Part shown: positions 18,161 through 26,356 of the stretch, piece after piece
How the letters are laid out: every line of letters starts with the position of its first letter
How positions within the stretch are numbered: the first letter of the stretch is position 1
Origin: Opitutaceae bacterium
Lineage (GTDB): Bacteria > Verrucomicrobiota > Verrucomicrobiia > Opitutales > Opitutaceae
NCBI GenBank assembly: GCA_028822375.1
Contig: JAPKDW010000006.1
Coordinates: 1 to 42,810 of the forward strand
Direction of reading: 5' to 3'
DNA: 42,810 nt
Position numbers and translations under genes: made by a program
Notes under the pieces: model-generated
Database searches by the model: none
What the model was told of the DNA's origin: nothing
Seen by the model: the letters and a program-made list of their open reading frames with translations, nothing else

Positions 18161-18183
18161 TGTAGGAGCCCATTTACAGGCTA
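18161..18183. repeat. degenerate REP-like unit
   Basis: Begins TGTAGGAGCC, sharing nine bases with the REP arm at 13021, and contains AGCC...GGCT as a short inverted pair. The rest does not match, so this may be a decayed copy or another subfamily. Confidence 0.35.
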
Positions 18184-18220
18184 TTTCGGATAGTGAGCCA
18201 ATGTCGGAATCGGTAGGCGT

Positions 18221-18240
18221 AAAAGGGCTCGGAAAAGCCC
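18221..18240 (-). terminator. weak terminator-like hairpin behind the heme dehydrogenase gene
   Basis: On the minus strand GGGCT-TTTCCG-AGCCC is followed by four T. Short stem and short tail; about 145 nt after the gene's stop. Confidence 0.35.
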
Positions 18241-18385
18241 GATTTCAGAGGAAGGGACATTTTTACGAGATGTAGCTCGGGTGATTGACGAGCAACTGTT
18301 TTGAACTCGCGCCTCGATCCAAGCACAAGTTGCGGGGAATGAAGCTCGTTGCGATTCAATATTCCGAAAGCACAAGCTCCGTTCC

Positions 18386-20830
18386 TTATCGTTTTTCTAG
18401 CAAGTAAGCAATCAGGTCGCGGATCTCAGAGGGTTGAAGCGGCATTAGTAGTCCGGGCGGCATGAGGGAGATCGGTAATTCCTCGCTGCGGACTATTTGC
18501 GCTTTCGGCACGGAAAACTCGTTTCCATCCAAACCTAAATAGACTTCCTGGACACCCCCTTTGCGGAGGACGAAGCCCACTTTAGCCGTGCCGTCCTTAG
18601 TCGTTACCTGCCAGGGCAAATACTGCGGGGCGATGACCTCATTCGGATCGAGGATTTGAGTGAGCAACCAGTGAGCGTCCACTCCCGTCTGGCGATTGAT
18701 CGTGCTTAGGTCCGGCCCGACCATACGTCCTCGGCCTTCCATTTCGTGACAGCTGGAACAGGTACCGAGTCGAGGATGAAAGAAGATGCGACGGCCTATA
18801 TCAGGATTTCCATTACCAGAAAGTTTATTGAGCATCGCTTCCCATTCGGTTGGGTCGAATGTGTTGGGCTTGGGAGCCAATGGGCGTTGGGCCAGTCCCG
18901 CCGCCACGAGCGCTCGCTTAGCTTCGTCGGCAATGAGTGGGTCTTTGTCCTGGCTCAGTGTTTGGAGAAGGCTTTGATGGACTTCGGGGTCGACGGCAAG
19001 TCCGACGATCGCTTCGGCGCGTATCCGAGCGGACTGGTCGGCGTCGCCTGCGGTCGTCGCGAGAATTTCGATGTATTCAGAATTTCCAGAGCCTTGAAGA
19101 TTTCGAATCGCCTCAAGACGTATTTCGGGGGATTCGTGATGGGCCCAAAGTCGGAGCTGATCCAAGCTGAGCTGCTCTGCCGGGATCAGGCTGAGAGCAA
19201 GCGCTCTGAGAGAGGTCGGCTTGGCGTCATTTTCGAGAATGGGCAGTAGCTGCTTGGAGCTTGGTTTATCCGACAATCTCATTCCATCCAATCGCTGCTG
19301 AGCTGCCAAGATGGCGAACATTAGTTTTTGGGTGAGATCGGGGCGATTTAGCTGTTCGAGCATTTGCTCTCTATGGGCAATCAACTTGTCGTCCGATATC
19401 CACTTTATGGCGACGAAACAAACCTGCTCGTCTGGGTCTTCCATAAGGTGTGAGACCTGATCGGTCGCGAGCGGATTTCCCGAACGTCGCAAAGCTACCG
19501 CGTAGTGAGCGCGGGCGATTGGGTCTTCGATGGTTTTCCAGTTTTCTCGAGGATTTCGAGCGACGATTCGAACCGCCTCGGTTCTCGCGTAGGGATCGGA
19601 GTTGCCGAGATTGTTGACGGCTTCCTGATAGGTCATCTCAGGCAGGACTGACCGCGCGGCGGGAGCGAGGTCGACGGGCTTCTTCAATTCCACGCGCCAA
19701 ATCCTGCCTTTGCCATGAACGGGATAGTCGCCCAGAACCCAGTCGGTGAAATAGAGCACACTGGCATCCTGATTATAAGCGAAATGCACCGGACGAAAGG
19801 CATTCGTCCCCGAAATAAATAATTCTCTGCTCGCGCTGAAGCTACGTCCCTTCGGTTCGAGTTCGTGAAGGTAGATGCGGTTGTCGGCCCATGAAGCAAC
19901 TAGCAAACGACCGGGACCGAAGGGGATGATCCCGCAAGCGGCTTCGCCAATGCCAGCGACCATGCCAAGCGTTCCGGGAAAGTCGCCGGTCCAGGTGACC
20001 AATGGGTGACGCCCGCTCCGGCCATAGCGAAATTCGTAACCGAAGTCGGCGCCTTTGACCACATGGAGGAGGCGATTGGGAGGGTTGCTGCTCGGGTCGT
20101 TGTCGGTGGAAAATAGATTTCCTTCGAGATCGAACGTCATTCCAAAGGCGTTCCAATGTCCTGTGGAGAGACGTTCTAGTTCCGATCCGTCGAGTCGACA
20201 TCGGTAGGTGGAGCCACCTTCACCTCCGCCCGAGAGACGGGTTTCGTCTGAACCGATAAAGGTGTAGTCTTCCCCAATATTTTCGCCGAACCCGAAATGG
20301 AGCCACTGCGGGTCGCCTGGATCGATCGCGAGGCCTCCGACTCCATTATGTGGATAATCGCTCGGCGTATCGCAGTGCACTATGACTTCCGGGTTTCCCG
20401 ATGCTTTCGTGAGGTTGGCCGCATTTGGAAAACGCAAAACATCCCAGCGCGTCGTTGCATAAAGACTACCATCCGAAGCGAAGAGAAGATCCGTGCTGAA
20501 TTCGAGTCCTTCGTAAAATACTGATCGCAGATCAACGACGCCATCGCCATCGCTGTCTTCGAAAACCAATATGCGATCCTTAGCGGGGCCGGGGTAGCTT
20601 TTCGTTCGCTTATGGGTATGATTTTCCTGCACGAACACCCGCCCATCTGGGGCCACCGCAATTCCGGTCGGGGTCACGATGTCCGGGTCCTGGGCGAACA
20701 GAGTGATCTTGGCGATATCGGGGTGGTGTGCCGTCGGGGTCAGGGCGTCACCGGCTGCGAAACCGCCTGAGGCTGTTAAAAGCAAACCGGCTATGTTCAA
20801 AGTGAGCGAACGAGGAAATTTCATATTCAA
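18386..20830 (-). CDS. PVC-type secreted heme dehydrogenase (beta-propeller, HEAT-like repeats, c-type heme domain)
   Basis: An 814-residue exported protein. Signal peptide at 1-25 (MNMKFPRSLTLNIAGLLLTASGGFAA). The N-terminal half is a sorbosone/glucose-dehydrogenase-like propeller of the 'putative membrane-bound dehydrogenase, Pirellula/Verrucomicrobium type' (GIAVAPDGRVFVQENHTH, GDGVVDLR, HNGVGGLAIDPGD). The middle part (about 410-640) is alpha-helical with HEAT-like repeats. The C-terminal 'Pirellula/Verrucomicrobium type' heme domain has CSSCH (about 691-695) and late Met residues that could be the distal ligand. Such proteins probably oxidise sugars or alcohols in the periplasm and pass electrons through the heme. 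The true substrate is unknown. This architecture is a hallmark of planctomycetes and verrucomicrobia. Confidence 0.9.
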   Translation of the reverse strand: MNMKFPRSLTLNIAGLLLTASGGFAAGDALTPTAHHPDIAKITLFAQDPDIVTPTGIAVAPDGRVFVQENHTHKRTKSYPGPAKDRILVFEDSDGDGVVDLRSVFYEGLEFSTDLLFASDGSLYATTRWDVLRFPNAANLTKASGNPEVIVHCDTPSDYPHNGVGGLAIDPGDPQWLHFGFGENIGEDYTFIGSDETRLSGGGEGGSTYRCRLDGSELERLSTGHWNAFGMTFDLEGNLFSTDNDPSSNPPNRLLHVVKGADFGYEFRYGRSGRHPLVTWTGDFPGTLGMVAGIGEAACGIIPFGPGRLLVASWADNRIYLHELEPKGRSFSASRELFISGTNAFRPVHFAYNQDASVLYFTDWVLGDYPVHGKGRIWRVELKKPVDLAPAARSVLPEMTYQEAVNNLGNSDPYARTEAVRIVARNPRENWKTIEDPIARAHYAVALRRSGNPLATDQVSHLMEDPDEQVCFVAIKWISDDKLIAHREQMLEQLNRPDLTQKLMFAILAAQQRLDGMRLSDKPSSKQLLPILENDAKPTSLRALALSLIPAEQLSLDQLRLWAHHESPEIRLEAIRNLQGSGNSEYIEILATTAGDADQSARIRAEAIVGLAVDPEVHQSLLQTLSQDKDPLIADEAKRALVAAGLAQRPLAPKPNTFDPTEWEAMLNKLSGNGNPDIGRRIFFHPRLGTCSSCHEMEGRGRMVGPDLSTINRQTGVDAHWLLTQILDPNEVIAPQYLPWQVTTKDGTAKVGFVLRKGGVQEVYLGLDGNEFSVPKAQIVRSEELPISLMPPGLLMPLQPSEIRDLIAYLLEKR

Positions 20831-21106
20831 GAATCTTGCTTCGGGAAATGGGGGGATAAAACTGCGATCAGAATCGCGACACCATCGATTGCGCGAGCTT
20901 AGTCTTCGCCGCTCGATGAATCGTTTTCGAATCGCGGGGTAAGTTGAGGATCGGATTCTGCCTTTGCAAATGAGTAATTGCGTGGCTTTGCTCGGGGGGC
21001 GATTGAAAATGTCACCCTATCTTAGATGACCTACAAGTGGGGCAGTATTTCTCCGAGGGGAAATGGCAGTAGCGAAAAGACCGCTATTTAGCGCTATAGG
21101 AAAGCT

Positions 21107-21469
21107 CTATTTTCCGGACGCAAGCACGCGTTCGTCTACTAGGGAAATCAGTTCATCCAAATTTTCGCAGGTATTGATTTCCTCGGCAGACACGAGTACT
21201 CGAAGGTTGTCGTCATTTTCGGTGAAGATGGCGGGCAAGGCTTCCTCGCAATCCGGGTACTTCTTTTGGAATTCAGTGCGGTGAAGGAATGCCTTGTCGG
21301 CCTTAACTCCCGCCAGGTAGTTACGCCAATTCTTGAGCATTCCGGTCATGCCGTAGGTGAAGCGACAGAGACTGCATTCGTAAGTCGAAGGAGACATGAC
21401 CTTGTGGATCGTGTCGGTTATGGCGTTGAAGAGGCCGTCGTCGGCGTTGTATACGAGAATCAGTTTCAT
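21107..21469 (-). CDS. conserved-looking hypothetical protein with a CxxC pair
   Basis: A 120-residue soluble protein I do not recognise by name. It begins MKLILVYNADDGLFNAITD, followed by a CSLC pair (Cys32 and Cys35) in an otherwise polar region, and further aromatic and acidic stretches. The CxxC pair could be redox-active or bind metal, but a thioredoxin fold is not evident. Start at ATG 21469 chosen because a GGGGA ribosome-binding sequence lies about 6 nt upstream and the residues before it look untypical; the upstream start at 21520 is less likely. It lies 92 nt beyond a perfect 34-bp palindrome that separates it from cmoB. Confidence 0.7.
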   Translation of the reverse strand: MKLILVYNADDGLFNAITDTIHKVMSPSTYECSLCRFTYGMTGMLKNWRNYLAGVKADKAFLHRTEFQKKYPDCEEALPAIFTENDDNLRVLVSAEEINTCENLDELISLVDERVLASGK

Positions 21470-21561
21470 AGGTTTCCCCAAGAAGACGGATGGCGAGGCG
21501 GTTTGACTGTGGGATTTCAATCCAGGTCTAAAAGAGGGCGGAATAGGCCCTGAAGACTCTC

Positions 21562-21595
21562 ACCTTTAAAATTACAACGTTGTAATTTTAAAGGT
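21562..21595. promoter_or_regulatory. perfect 34-bp palindrome, possible operator
   Basis: Every base from 21562 to 21595 pairs with its mirror; the centre is ACAACGTTGT inside TTACAACGTTGTAA, flanked by AATT and CCTTTA/TAAAGG arms. It lies 9 nt after the cmoB stop and 92 nt before the start of the CxxC gene. A CG-centred palindrome like this is typical of LacI-type operators, but 34 bp exceeds one operator. As RNA it could fold as a hairpin, without a T tail after the stem. Confidence 0.6.
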
Positions 21596-21604
21596 CGGGG
21601 CGTT

Positions 21605-22585
21605 TTAGGCTTCTGCGACGAACAGGGCTCGCTTGGGGCCGGGGTAGCCTTCGATTGTTTTGGAAGGGTCGTTCGGATCGAGGAACGTTTCGAGCGAGTC
21701 GAAGGTCATCCAGTCGGTGCTGCGTTGTTCGGCTGTCGTGGTATCGGAAAGGTCTGCTAGGCGGATCGATTTGAAGCCGCAGCGTTCCAGCCACCGTTCG
21801 AGAGTGAGGCAACTGGGGATGAACCAGGTATTGCGCATCTTCGCGTAGCGGCCTCGAGGCAAGAGCGCATGCCCTTCCGGGCCTTCGACGACGAGGGTTT
21901 CCAAAACGAGTTCTCCTCCGGGCCTGAGCATCTCGCGAAGTTCGATCAAGTGATCTAGCGGCGAGCGTCGGTGATAGAGGACGCCCATCGAGAATACGGT
22001 ATCGAAGACTGGGAGGCTTGGCGGGAGTTGCTCGATTCCAAAGGGAATGACCCAGGCAGGATGGTTTTGGGGGAGATACCGTCGAGCGATGAAAGACTGC
22101 ATTACGTAGAGCAGGTAGGGATCGGTTCCCAAGGCGAGTTTCGCGCCTTCGGCCGCCATGCGATAGCTATAGTAGCCGTTTCCACTCCCGATATCTAAGA
22201 CGAGCCGATCCTTTAGTGGAGAGATGGCTTTTTGAATTCGTTTCCATTTCCAGTCGGAACGCCATTCCGTGTCGATTCCGATGCCGAAGAAATTCCAGGG
22301 TCCTTTGCGCCAAGGATGGAAGGCCATAAGCGTTTCGCGGAGAGCGGATTGCTGTTCGGCGGAAAGGTCACTGTTTTGGCCAATCGTTACGGCGCCGCTT
22401 TGCTGGTCGAAATGACTGGGCGCGACGTCCGGCAACGCGTCGAGGGCGTCGAGCCACTTGGGCAAATGTCCATTGTTCGCTCCGTGGATCGATTTTTCAA
22501 GGCGCGTGGGCAGCGTTTCGAGCCAAGGGGCTAGGTCGGTGTTTTCAAGGAGGTCGAAAAGCGGCTGGTAGGAGATGTCGGGCAT
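21605..22585 (-). CDS. cmoB: tRNA U34 carboxymethyltransferase
   Basis: Transfers the carboxymethyl group of carboxy-SAM to 5-hydroxyuridine at wobble position 34, giving cmo5U in tRNAs that read four-fold codon boxes. The 326-residue protein (E. coli 323) has the CmoB signature FHPWRKGPWNFFGIGIDTEWRSDWKWKRI and a SAM motif LVLDIGSGNGYYSYRMA (about 128-144), plus FDTVFSMGVLYHRRSPL. It is 18 nt behind cmoA, its biosynthetic partner, on the same strand. Confidence 0.97.
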   Translation of the reverse strand: MPDISYQPLFDLLENTDLAPWLETLPTRLEKSIHGANNGHLPKWLDALDALPDVAPSHFDQQSGAVTIGQNSDLSAEQQSALRETLMAFHPWRKGPWNFFGIGIDTEWRSDWKWKRIQKAISPLKDRLVLDIGSGNGYYSYRMAAEGAKLALGTDPYLLYVMQSFIARRYLPQNHPAWVIPFGIEQLPPSLPVFDTVFSMGVLYHRRSPLDHLIELREMLRPGGELVLETLVVEGPEGHALLPRGRYAKMRNTWFIPSCLTLERWLERCGFKSIRLADLSDTTTAEQRSTDWMTFDSLETFLDPNDPSKTIEGYPGPKRALFVAEA

Positions 22586-22603
22586 CGTCGAGGCGTCGAG
22601 TTG

Positions 22604-23344
22604 CTAGGCTTTGATGGCGAGCATCGATACGAAATTGAAGCATTGCAGCCAGGTTTCGCAGTGATCAAAGCCGGCTTTGCTCAGGCGGGATTTGTGTGTT
22701 TCGATTGTTTCGGCCATGAGAACGTTGTCTAGCGAGCTGCGCTTTTGGCTGATTTCGAGATCGGTGTAGCCGTTGTCGCGCTTGAAATCGTGGTGCAGGT
22801 TGAAGAGGTCCTGCTGAGTCTTGGGGTCGGCGAAGCGGACTTTTTCGGATAGGAGAAGAACGCCGCCAGGCTTGAGTCCCGAGGCTATCGATTTGAGCAG
22901 CTCCAATCGTCGCTCGACGGGAATGAACTGGAGTGTAAAGTTGAGGAGTACCACGCTCGCGTTTTCGATAGGCGTATCCAGAATATCGACGCATCGAAGT
23001 TCCCAGGCTTGCTTTTCGATAGCTTGGGCCAGGTTGGATTGGCAGCGGTCGAGCATGGGTTGGGAATTGTCGATGCCGATGAGAGTGGTCGATTCCGGCG
23101 AGCCGTTTCCTATGGCGACCAGTCCGGCTCCTAGGGAGCAGCCGAGGTCGTAGATCCGCGTTTGCTCTTGGGCATAGCGTTTCGCGATCAAGGGCATCAG
23201 GGAAAGGGTCATGGCGTAGCCAGGTACGGATCGGCGGATCATATCGTCGAAAACGGCTGCGACCGAATCGTCGAAGACGAATCCGCCCACGCGCTCGAGA
23301 GGGCGGGCGTAAATGCGGTCTTTACCTGAATTGGAATCGCTCAC
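22604..23344 (-). CDS. cmoA: carboxy-S-adenosyl-L-methionine synthase
   Basis: Makes carboxy-SAM from SAM and prephenate for CmoB. Diagnostic blocks: DDSVAAVFDDMIRRSVPGY near the N-terminus and the SAM motif IYDLGCSLGAGLVAIG. Start chosen at GTG 23344, which gives 246 residues, close to E. coli CmoA (247); the longest frame would use TTG at 23356. No convincing ribosome-binding site is seen for either. First gene of the cmoA-cmoB unit, divergent from miaB, another tRNA-modification gene. Confidence 0.95.
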   Translation of the reverse strand: MSDSNSGKDRIYARPLERVGGFVFDDSVAAVFDDMIRRSVPGYAMTLSLMPLIAKRYAQEQTRIYDLGCSLGAGLVAIGNGSPESTTLIGIDNSQPMLDRCQSNLAQAIEKQAWELRCVDILDTPIENASVVLLNFTLQFIPVERRLELLKSIASGLKPGGVLLLSEKVRFADPKTQQDLFNLHHDFKRDNGYTDLEISQKRSSLDNVLMAETIETHKSRLSKAGFDHCETWLQCFNFVSMLAIKA

Positions 23345-23427
23345 GTGAGCAGCCAAGCAGGCCGAGCGAAACGCGCAAGCGGATTTCCAGCTTGTCGCTG
23401 GCCTCGAAATGCGCGGTTTAGTCGGCC

Positions 23428-23568
23428 ATGGGCAAAAAAAATGGAAAACGGGTCGTGGGCGTATTGCTGCTAGCTGTAGCGGTCTTGTCTTATTTTGCAG
23501 TGTTGGTGAAGAAGGATATCAAGAAGCGGGCGGCTGAAGCTGAAGCCGCGGAGCAGGCGTCCGAGTAG
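23428..23568 (+). CDS. possible 46-residue single-pass membrane peptide
   Basis: A small frame from ATG 23428 to TAG 23568. It starts with a basic MGKKNGKR, continues with a strong hydrophobic helix (about residues 9-27, VVGVLLLAVAVLSYFAVLV), then a basic stop-transfer (KKDIKKR) and an Ala/Glu-rich tail. The layout is that of a real type-II single-span peptide rather than chance sequence. There is no clear Shine-Dalgarno sequence and I recognise no family. It lies in the divergent gap between cmoA and miaB. Confidence 0.45.
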   Translation: MGKKNGKRVVGVLLLAVAVLSYFAVLVKKDIKKRAAEAEAAEQASE

Positions 23569-23654
23569 TTCTGCGAATGCGCTCGGCTGGCTAGTTTTGC
23601 TTCTTGTTTGACCTTGGAGCGAGGAGGCGTATGCCGTTTGGATTCCTTTTTGCC

Positions 23655-25019
23655 ATGAATCGCGTCTATATTAAAACCTACGGATGTCAGATGAACGAGC
23701 GGGACAGCGAGCAAGTCGCCATGTCTTTGCGCGATCGCGGTTACTCCGTGGTGGACAATGAGTTCGATGCGGACGTGGTTTTGCTCAATACCTGTAGCGT
23801 GCGCGATCAGGCTGAGCAGAAGGCGATCGGCAAGGCGGGTTATTTGGCGAAGCGCAAGCGCGAGGAGCCGGATTTCAAGATCGGCGTGTTGGGCTGCATG
23901 GCTCAGAATCGCGGCGCGGCATTAATTGATCGCTTGCCGGATTTGGATTTGATCGTGGGCACGCAGAAGTTTCACGCGGTTCCGGATCACTTGGATAATT
24001 TGATTAAGTCCTTCTCGGCTCAAGGCCCTAAGCCGACCACGATTGTCGATATCGGGGAGGAAAGCGGATCCCAGAATACGATCAAGGACCACCTCCCGAA
24101 GAAAAATCAGGTATGCGCATTCGTTTCGATCATGCAGGGCTGCAATATGAATTGCGCGTTTTGCATTGTGCCGAAAACGCGTGGTCGCGAACGGGCCCGT
24201 CCGATCGAGCAGATCGTCGAGGAGGTTTATTCCTTGGCCGAGCAAGGCGTCAAGGAAGTCACTTTGCTAGGGCAGATCGTCACGAGTTTCGGTCGCCGCG
24301 AGTTCCCGGTGATTGGGGGTAAGTCGCCGTTTGTTCAGCTCATCGAGAAGATTAACGATATAGACGGGATCGAACGGATTCGCTTCACTTCGCCGCACCC
24401 GCGCGGTTTCAAGCAAGATTTGGTCGAGGCGTATCGCGACGTGCCGAAGCTGTGCGAATACATTCACCTGCCCTTACAGGCTGGGTGCGACAAGACGCTT
24501 CAGGCGATGAATCGTCCATACACGAAAGCTCGCTATCGCGAGATTGTGGATTCCTTGCGAGCGGTGGTGGGCGACATGTATTTTTCGACCGACATCATCG
24601 TTGGTTTTCCAGGTGAGACCGAAGAGGATTTTAATGAGTCGGCAGCGTTTTTCGAAGATATTGGATTCGATATGTCCTATATTTTCAAATATAGCATTCG
24701 AACTGGCACGCCTGCCGAGACCATGGCCGACCAAGTTTTGAAGGAAGAAAAGGAACGGCGGAATCATGTATTGCTGGATATATTGCACAAGCGTTCGCTT
24801 TGGCGAAACGAGCAATTGATTGGTACGACTCAAGAAGTGTTGGTCGAAGGGCCTGCGAAGAAAGGCGACAAATTCGTCGGCAAGACGCGTGGCTATCGCA
24901 ATTCGATTTTCGACGGAGACGAACGATTGATCGGCCAATTGGTCGATATGAAAGTGGAACGCGCTACGGCAAGTACGATCTATGGCGACCTAGTGCTCGC
25001 CGGAGTGGATACAATATAG
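23655..25019 (+). CDS. miaB: tRNA-2-methylthio-N6-dimethylallyladenosine synthase
   Basis: Radical-SAM methylthiotransferase that turns i6A37 into ms2i6A37 in tRNAs reading U-starting codons. 454 residues: the N-terminal UPF0004 domain with Cys11, Cys47 and Cys81 binding the auxiliary cluster, the radical-SAM CNMNCAFC motif (Cys163, Cys167, Cys170), TDIIVGFPGETEEDF and a C-terminal TRAM domain. ATG 23655 (MNRVYIKTYGCQMNERDS) gives the usual start; the frame is open 17 codons further up. Followed 7 nt later by a membrane protein gene and then gmk. Confidence 0.97.
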   Translation: MNRVYIKTYGCQMNERDSEQVAMSLRDRGYSVVDNEFDADVVLLNTCSVRDQAEQKAIGKAGYLAKRKREEPDFKIGVLGCMAQNRGAALIDRLPDLDLIVGTQKFHAVPDHLDNLIKSFSAQGPKPTTIVDIGEESGSQNTIKDHLPKKNQVCAFVSIMQGCNMNCAFCIVPKTRGRERARPIEQIVEEVYSLAEQGVKEVTLLGQIVTSFGRREFPVIGGKSPFVQLIEKINDIDGIERIRFTSPHPRGFKQDLVEAYRDVPKLCEYIHLPLQAGCDKTLQAMNRPYTKARYREIVDSLRAVVGDMYFSTDIIVGFPGETEEDFNESAAFFEDIGFDMSYIFKYSIRTGTPAETMADQVLKEEKERRNHVLLDILHKRSLWRNEQLIGTTQEVLVEGPAKKGDKFVGKTRGYRNSIFDGDERLIGQLVDMKVERATASTIYGDLVLAGVDTI

Positions 25020-25026
25020 AACGATT

Positions 25027-25572
25027 ATGGAACTGACTCTTTTTCAAGCGACATTATTGGCAGGATTTCTCATCGTCGCCCTCGGGGCTTCGTTTGCTGC
25101 TCCGAGTAAGCGATCCGCTTCGTTAATCCGCGGATTTCCTCGGTCGCGTTTAGCGGCCTACGTGACGATTATAATCGGGGGAGCGTGGACGCTCTATAAA
25201 GTAGCTCATTTGGGAGAAGCCAACTACGGCGCTTTCAAGCAGTATATTTTCGTGGCGTTTGCGGCAGTAGGCGTGCTTTCGTTTAAGTATGCTCCGGATT
25301 TTCTATCGGTTCGCGGCGCGTGTATTTTGTTTTTACTGATCGCCGATACGATCTTGGGGGCCGCGTTTGGGCATTACGAAGAGCCGTTGAGATTGTTTTT
25401 CGTGGCCCCGGTTTACGTGGGTATCGCTTTGTCGCTTTATCTTGGATACTCGCCATTTCGGTTGCGTGACTTTTTTGGTTGGCTTTTTGCAAATGCCAGT
25501 CGTCCGAGAACCTTGGGATTCATATTCTTGCTGTACGGAGGATTTGTGAGCTTACTAGCGTTTGCCTATTGA
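25027..25572 (+). CDS. unknown multi-pass membrane protein
   Basis: A 181-residue protein with about five hydrophobic segments (near 7-26, 43-56, 71-85, 96-110, 119-138 and a last one 162-180). No family, active-site motif or signal is recognisable. It is packed between miaB (7 nt upstream) and gmk (2 nt downstream), so it is likely cotranscribed with both; nothing in its sequence ties it to tRNA modification or nucleotide metabolism. Real gene status is supported by the tight spacing and consistent transmembrane composition. Confidence 0.75.
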   Translation: MELTLFQATLLAGFLIVALGASFAAPSKRSASLIRGFPRSRLAAYVTIIIGGAWTLYKVAHLGEANYGAFKQYIFVAFAAVGVLSFKYAPDFLSVRGACILFLLIADTILGAAFGHYEEPLRLFFVAPVYVGIALSLYLGYSPFRLRDFFGWLFANASRPRTLGFIFLLYGGFVSLLAFAY

Positions 25573-25574
25573 TT

Positions 25575-26192
25575 ATGGAAAATCTGCCTGCTGAAGATAT
25601 CGCTTTGCTTATGATTCTCGCCGGTCCGGCGGGAAGCGGCAAGACGACTTTGTGCGAGCGGATGGTTGCGAATAATGATCGTATCGAACGTTTAGTGACG
25701 TGCACGACGCGTCAGCCGCGAGAAAATGAGATCGATGGGGTGGATTATCACTTTCTTTCGAATGAAGCATTCGACGAGAAGATCGAAGCCGGCGCGTTTC
25801 TAGAGTGGGCGAAAGTGCATGCGAATCGATATGGCACGCTGAAGAGCGTTATCGAAGGTAAGCTCGCCAAGCAGATCGATTTGGTGATGAATATCGACGT
25901 TCAAGGCGTGGCTACGGTACGCGAAGCGGCTAAGAGTCATCCTACGATCGAACAGCGATTGGTTACGGTGTTTATCATGCCATCGGATTTTGACGAGCTG
26001 CGTCATAGATTGCGTGGCCGTGGCCAGGATGACGAAGAGGAAATTGCTCGTCGCATCCAATCCGCGGAAGCGGAAGTGACGCAATGGAGTTCATTCGACT
26101 ATGTCATTAGATCGAAGTCTAAGGACGAGGATTACACCGCCATTCGCAGCATTTGGCAGGCGGAGAAGCGCAAGGCGTCGCGGTTGGGGTAG
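25575..26192 (+). CDS. gmk: guanylate kinase
   Basis: Phosphorylates GMP to GDP with ATP. 205 residues from ATG 25575; the P-loop GPAGSGKTT (17-25), the GMP-binding block TCTTRQPRENEIDGVDYHFL and the FLEWAKVHANRYGT segment identify the family. The open frame extends upstream into the previous membrane protein gene, but ATG 25575, 2 nt after that gene's TGA, gives a normal N-terminus. Last gene of the miaB unit. Confidence 0.96.
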   Translation: MENLPAEDIALLMILAGPAGSGKTTLCERMVANNDRIERLVTCTTRQPRENEIDGVDYHFLSNEAFDEKIEAGAFLEWAKVHANRYGTLKSVIEGKLAKQIDLVMNIDVQGVATVREAAKSHPTIEQRLVTVFIMPSDFDELRHRLRGRGQDDEEEIARRIQSAEAEVTQWSSFDYVIRSKSKDEDYTAIRSIWQAEKRKASRLG

Positions 26193-26243
26193 TTGTCTCT
26201 TCGGAATTAAATTAGCCGCTTCTGGCAATCAATTGAAGATAGG

Positions 26244-26270
26244 GGCCGTTTCACTGTGATGACGGTCTTT
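26244..26270 (+). terminator. weak terminator candidate behind gmk
   Basis: GGCCGT (26244-26249) pairs with ACGGTC (26262-26267) in a 6-bp stem with one G-U, followed by TTT only. Confidence 0.3.
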
Positions 26271-26356
26271 GGAATTCGCCACTGACCCTAGGTTTTTTAC
26301 TCGTTAGCTTCTTGGTTATCCCGAGTTCAGAGAATAGGAAAAAAAGGAATTTGATC

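Larger units (their letters stand above)
18042..18385. other. 344-bp intergenic region upstream of carB
   Basis: I see no gene here. Read on the minus strand it must hold the end of the heme-dehydrogenase transcript and the carB promoter and leader. It contains a terminator-like hairpin (18221-18240), a degenerate REP-like unit starting TGTAGGAGCC at 18161, and the 8-bp palindrome AAGCGCTT at 18116-18123. No riboswitch or convincing promoter could be assigned. Confidence 0.5.

Noticed and set aside
22821-23153. A 110-codon plus-strand frame opposite cmoA
   Set aside because: Lies inside the conserved SAM-binding part of cmoA on the other strand; no protein-like features.
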